Notes under the pieces: generated by a model
The model's input: only the letters and a program-made list of their open reading frames with translations
What the model was told of the DNA's origin: nothing
Database searches by the model: none
Program-made: the position numbers and the translations under genes
From: Megasphaera micronuciformis F0359
GTDB lineage: Bacteria; Bacillota; Negativicutes; Veillonellales; Megasphaeraceae
Direction: 5' to 3'
Length of the DNA stretch: 64,000 bases
NCBI RefSeq assembly: GCF_000165735.1
Contig: NZ_GL538208.1
Coordinates: 108,672-172,671, forward strand
Part shown: positions 61,468-64,000 of the stretch, in pieces
How the letters are laid out: every line of letters begins with the position of its first letter
Position numbering within the stretch: position 1 is the first letter of the stretch

Positions 61468-62214
61468 CTATATAATACGAGGAAGAATAAAATATGTCAG
61501 TTTACATTGCCTGTTGTTAACAATTTAAAGAAAAATTACGACTTCATTTTTGTTACGGTCAGAAGAGAACAGGTAGAGGAGGCATTACAGACCTTAAAGG
61601 ATTGTCCCTGTAAGAATATTGTCACCATGGTAAATACAGCGGAAAGCTACGAAAAGTGGGAAAAAATACTGGGAAAAGGACGTTTGATTCCTGCATTTCC
61701 GGGAGCGGGGGGAGAAATGAAGGGAAAAGTGGTAAAGGCATCGTTGACACCGGCGCTGATTCAAAAGACAAGCTTTGGGGAAATTTCCGGAAAGAGGACG
61801 AAGAGAGTAAAACAATTGGAGAGCTTGTTTCGGAAAGCGAAAGTTCCCTATGAAATATGTCCTTCCATGGAAGAGTGGCAACTCTGCCATCTTGCTTTGG
61901 TGGTGCCTTTGGGGGATGCCATACGAGAAGGTAAAGGAAATCATTTGGATGCGGCAGGGAATCAGCAGTTGATGAAAAAAACTACACGTCGAATAAAAAG
62001 AAATCTATACCTTTTACAGAAAAAGGGAGTGAGAATCATCCCGCAAAAGTTAAAGTGCTTATCTTATCTTCCGGACTCGATTTGTACTTTCGCTCTTACA
62101 AAATTGTTTTGTTCAAAGATTGGAGAAATCTATATTTATCCTCATGCACATTATGCGGAGCAGGAAATGCTATATCTTCATAAGACTTTCTACCGGCATA
62201 TGAGGAAGCTTTGA
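61468..62214 (+). pseudogene. Ketopantoate-reductase-like gene lacking its N-terminal NADP domain
   Basis: The frame is open from 61468 and reads TLPVVNNL, YDFIFVTVRREQVEEAL, MVNTAESYEKW, FPGAGGEMKG and HLALVVPLGDAI, matching the middle and C-terminal parts of ApbA/PanE-like proteins. The first about 70 residues, including the GxGxxG dinucleotide site, are missing, and the IS110 element lies exactly where they should be. No start codon with a ribosome site is present. Best explained as truncation by IS insertion or deletion. Confidence 0.75.
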
Positions 62215-62440
62215 TAGCCGGATTGGCATTTAATACTGTCAATTTTACTTAATCTTAGATTTGTTAAATTCGATTTCCATTTTTGCATCTGAACTTACAT
62301 TTTATGAAGAAAAATCATAAAAAATTATTTGACGAAAATAAAAAAAATATTATAATTATTATTGTAACTTTCTTAAAAATAGATATTTACGATATTATTT
62401 AATGATTTATAGAAATCGTATCAATGGAAAGGAGAAGCAG
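62215..62440 (+). promoter_or_regulatory. AT-rich gap with SemiSWEET promoter
   Basis: Very AT-rich. TTGACG (62329-62334), 16-base spacer, TATAAT (62351-62356) is a good promoter for the next gene. No gene or terminator recognised in the remainder. Confidence 0.45.
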
Positions 62441-62704
62441 ATGACCAAACAAAAACTTAATCTTTTGGTAGGGTCTATTGGAGCATTTATTGGAATTTTT
62501 GTCTTTATTGCCTATATCCCTCAAATTTACGCCAATTTACAAGGAAGCAAAGCGCAACCGTTTCAACCATTATTTGCTGCAATTTCCTGCCTGATTTGGG
62601 TTATTTATGGATGGACTAAAGAACCGAAAAAGGACTGGATTCTCATTATTCCTAATTCAGCGGGAGTGATTTTAGGGGGATTAACCTTTCTTACTGCTTT
62701 GTAA
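62441..62704 (+). CDS. SemiSWEET-type sugar transporter (PQ-loop)
   Basis: 87 aa, three membrane helices; half-transporter that dimerises to move sugars. ATG 62441 follows GAAAGGAGAAG. The PQ motif is in FIAYIPQIYANLQG (about residues 23-36) and the second half has SCLIWVIYGWTKEPKKDW. AT-rich compared with the rest of the window and located between two IS110 elements, which suggests acquisition by transfer. Confidence 0.88.
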   Translation: MTKQKLNLLVGSIGAFIGIFVFIAYIPQIYANLQGSKAQPFQPLFAAISCLIWVIYGWTKEPKKDWILIIPNSAGVILGGLTFLTAL

Positions 62705-62723
62705 CTTTATATAATGAATATAC

Positions 62724-62761
62724 GAGCCGGCAAATTTTTTAAGAGGTTTGCCGGTTTTTTT
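62724..62761 (+). terminator. SemiSWEET terminator
   Basis: CCGGCAAA / TTTGCCGG stem with T7. Confidence 0.8.
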
Positions 62762-62968
62762 CATGGACATTGTAGGATTACAATACATATCTTACATCAC
62801 AACTAAAGAGATGGGAGTGCTTCGTGTTATCACAGTAACGGAGAACATTCAAAGAGCCATAAATGCTCTTGAAAACAGCGCCCCTGTTATCACCGCCCGT
62901 TGCAATAGGGATAGTCTTCTTGACATGCAATTTAAAAGGATATACGCTATCAATTGATAGCGAATATC
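62762..62968. other. Gap without recognised gene, with an 18-bp palindrome
   Basis: A 69-codon frame covers much of it but begins inside the terminator and has no RBS. CGCTATCAATTGATAGCG (62945-62962) is a perfect palindrome 6 bases from the IS110 end. Confidence 0.4.
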
Positions 62969-63118
62969 TTAGACTAACTATTAATGGTCAAGCATAAAAT
63001 TTAGATTTTCAGAATAAAATACGGAAACGTATTTTAGATAGATTAGTACATTGAAAACTGTATGACGAATAGAGCATCAGCGATGATGCTCTCAGAAAAG
63101 ATTATGAGCTAATTTAAC
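62969..63118 (-). ncRNA. Conserved structured non-coding end of IS110 copy 2
   Basis: Counterpart of 59894-60064. Hairpins ATACG-gaaa-CGTAT (63019-63032) and GAGCATC-agcgat-GATGCTC (63072-63091, perfect 7 bp) occupy the positions of the differing stems in copy 1. Confidence 0.45.
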
Positions 63119-64000
63119 TTATAAAGGCTGATATGACGTATGGGTTATTTCCATCCGAAAGATGGTTCTGACAAGCTTTTTAACCACATGGCTTATTGCG
63201 ACATAGTAGTGCTTGCCCTCTGCCCGCTTTTTTGACAGATAGAGCCTGAATCGCTCGTCCCACACAGAAGCATATATAGCAGCATTGAAAAGTGCGTAAC
63301 GCAGATACTTAGAGCCACGTTTTTCCATGCGAACATAAGAAGATATTAGCTGTCCGGACTGGTACGTAGACGGAGATAGTCCTGCATAAGCAAGAACTTG
63401 ATCTGCATTGCTAAAGCGTGCAAAGTCTCCAATCTCTGCTAGAATCATTGCACCCATACGATACTTGATGCCGGGAATAGTTGTAATTGGAGAACCACAC
63501 TCATCCATGATTTTCTGAATGGACTGCTCGACTTCTTTAATATCGGAAGTCAGTGTGTCAATTCGGCGGATTGTCTGCCTGAGTTCCATTGATTTAGCCG
63601 GCATAAGTGATCCGATAGAAGATTTTGCAGTCTCTCTGATTTCGATGGCCTTTTCACGACCATAGTGCCCTTTTGAAGCATCAGCAAGTAGAGCTTTCAG
63701 GTGGGTGAGATTGGAACTTGCGATAAAATATGCTCCCGGCAGTTCCTGAAGAAGACGGTATACCGAGTTCATGTGCAGAGTCGGAACAAGAGACTCAAGT
63801 TCCGGGAACAGGATGTTTACAAGCCTAGATACTGAAGTTTTCAGTTTCGCACGTTCTTTAACAAGCTCAAAACGATAACGAGTTAATGACTTCAGCTCCT
63901 CGCTGTGGTAGGATGTACCTGTATAGGGCTTGAGTGTCTTATCAGTCACAAGCATTTCAGCAATGGAGCGGGCATCGACTTTATCCGTTTTCGTCTTTCT
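63119..64000 (-). CDS. IS110-family transposase, partial
   Basis: C-terminal 293 codons; the frame remains open to the window edge and begins there with RKTKTDKVDARSIAEMLVTDKTLK of the DEDD domain. The Transposase_20 domain is complete (TIPGIKYRMGAMILAEIGDF, AGLSPSTYQSGQ, KKLVRTIFRM). It aligns without gaps to the copy at 60065 but differs throughout. Confidence 0.92.
   Translation of the reverse strand, partial: RKTKTDKVDARSIAEMLVTDKTLKPYTGTSYHSEELKSLTRYRFELVKERAKLKTSVSRLVNILFPELESLVPTLHMNSVYRLLQELPGAYFIASSNLTHLKALLADASKGHYGREKAIEIRETAKSSIGSLMPAKSMELRQTIRRIDTLTSDIKEVEQSIQKIMDECGSPITTIPGIKYRMGAMILAEIGDFARFSNADQVLAYAGLSPSTYQSGQLISSYVRMEKRGSKYLRYALFNAAIYASVWDERFRLYLSKKRAEGKHYYVAISHVVKKLVRTIFRMEITHTSYQPL

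Larger units (their letters stand above)
62969..64000 (-). mobile_element. IS110-family insertion sequence, copy 2 (cut by window end)
   Basis: Begins with the same TTAGACTAACTATTAA end as copy 1 and has the same layout. The transposase and non-coding end differ at many positions, so the two are separate, older relatives and not a recent duplication. Confidence 0.75.

Noticed and set aside
61346..61528. 60-codon plus-strand frame across the IS110 upstream end
   Set aside because: Overlaps the structured IS end and the ketopantoate-reductase remnant in another frame, with no RBS.
62748..62957. 69-codon frame after the SemiSWEET
   Set aside because: Starts inside the terminator, no RBS, no recognisable similarity; could at most be a remnant.
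59894..64000. Composite transposon formed by the two IS110 elements
   Set aside because: The copies are strongly diverged and in the same orientation without target duplications; independent insertions are more likely.
1..64000. CRISPR arrays, tRNA or rRNA genes
   Set aside because: No regularly spaced repeats or recognisable tRNA/rRNA sequence were seen on either strand.

Overview
The window looks like a chromosomal segment of an anaerobic, diderm Firmicute, most likely Negativicutes (Veillonella/Dialister/Megasphaera-like; genus not assigned). The reasons are an rnfCDGEAB-apbE operon, single-chain pyruvate:ferredoxin oxidoreductase, a desulfoferrodoxin-type superoxide reductase, Firmicute-type gene pairs (divIC-S1 protein, tilS-hpt-ftsH, cdaA-ybbR-glmM), a glmS ribozyme, and an ArnT-like lipid glycosyltransferase that suggests an outer membrane. 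No rRNA, tRNA or CRISPR array was seen.

Layout. 0-0.7 kb: 3' end of pyrG. 0.8-1.3 kb: a long, highly structured leader. 1.3-7.5 kb: Rnf complex plus its flavin transferase. 7.6-12.2 kb: an Lrp-type regulator, a Crp/Fnr regulator divergent from a ferredoxin-less Fe-S family protein, ribBA under an FMN riboswitch, and a GlcD-type flavoprotein. 12.3-18.2 kb: divIC, S1 protein, ppx/gppA, tilS, hpt (frameshifted at a T8 tract), ftsH. 18.3-25.7 kb: birA, bioY, coaX, dusB, greA, lysS, a secreted repeat protein and an orphan BrxF-like P-loop protein. 25.8-32 kb: uppP, two little-known proteins, the ECF transporter core ecfA1-ecfA2-ecfT, truA, a VTT-domain protein. 32-41.2 kb: cdaA-ybbR-FAD protein-glmM, cca, a PASTA-bearing penicillin-binding protein, folD. 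41.3-46.4 kb: an envelope-stress-like island (ArnT-like transferase, superoxide reductase, histidine kinase/response regulator, PepSY protein). 46.5-52.3 kb: glmS with its ribozyme, then PFOR. 52.4-56.5 kb: feoA-feoB-Cys-rich protein under Fur-like boxes, then a YitT protein. 56.6-59.9 kb: ispE, a GntR regulator, a 45-aa membrane peptide and a second GlcD paralogue. 59.9-64 kb: two diverged IS110-family elements flanking an AT-rich island with a decapitated ketopantoate-reductase-like gene and a SemiSWEET.

How the genes work together. PFOR makes reduced ferredoxin, Rnf couples ferredoxin oxidation to NAD reduction and ion pumping, and ApbE loads FMN on RnfD and RnfG; two GlcD-type flavoproteins may feed lactate or another 2-hydroxyacid into this metabolism. 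BioY with EcfA1A2T forms a biotin transporter matched by BirA. CdaA/YbbR/GlmM and GlmS link c-di-AMP and amino-sugar supply to the wall.

The most interesting signals are: 11-bp-phased direct repeats ahead of both the ArnT-like and PepSY genes flanking the two-component system; a PepSY domain interrupted by a Lys-rich and Pro/Gln/Met repeat segment; an orphan BREX-3 BrxF homologue; covarying hairpins in the non-coding ends of the two IS110 elements; a three-way-junction-like RNA in the rnf leader; and a terminator hairpin that contains the bioY ribosome-binding site.
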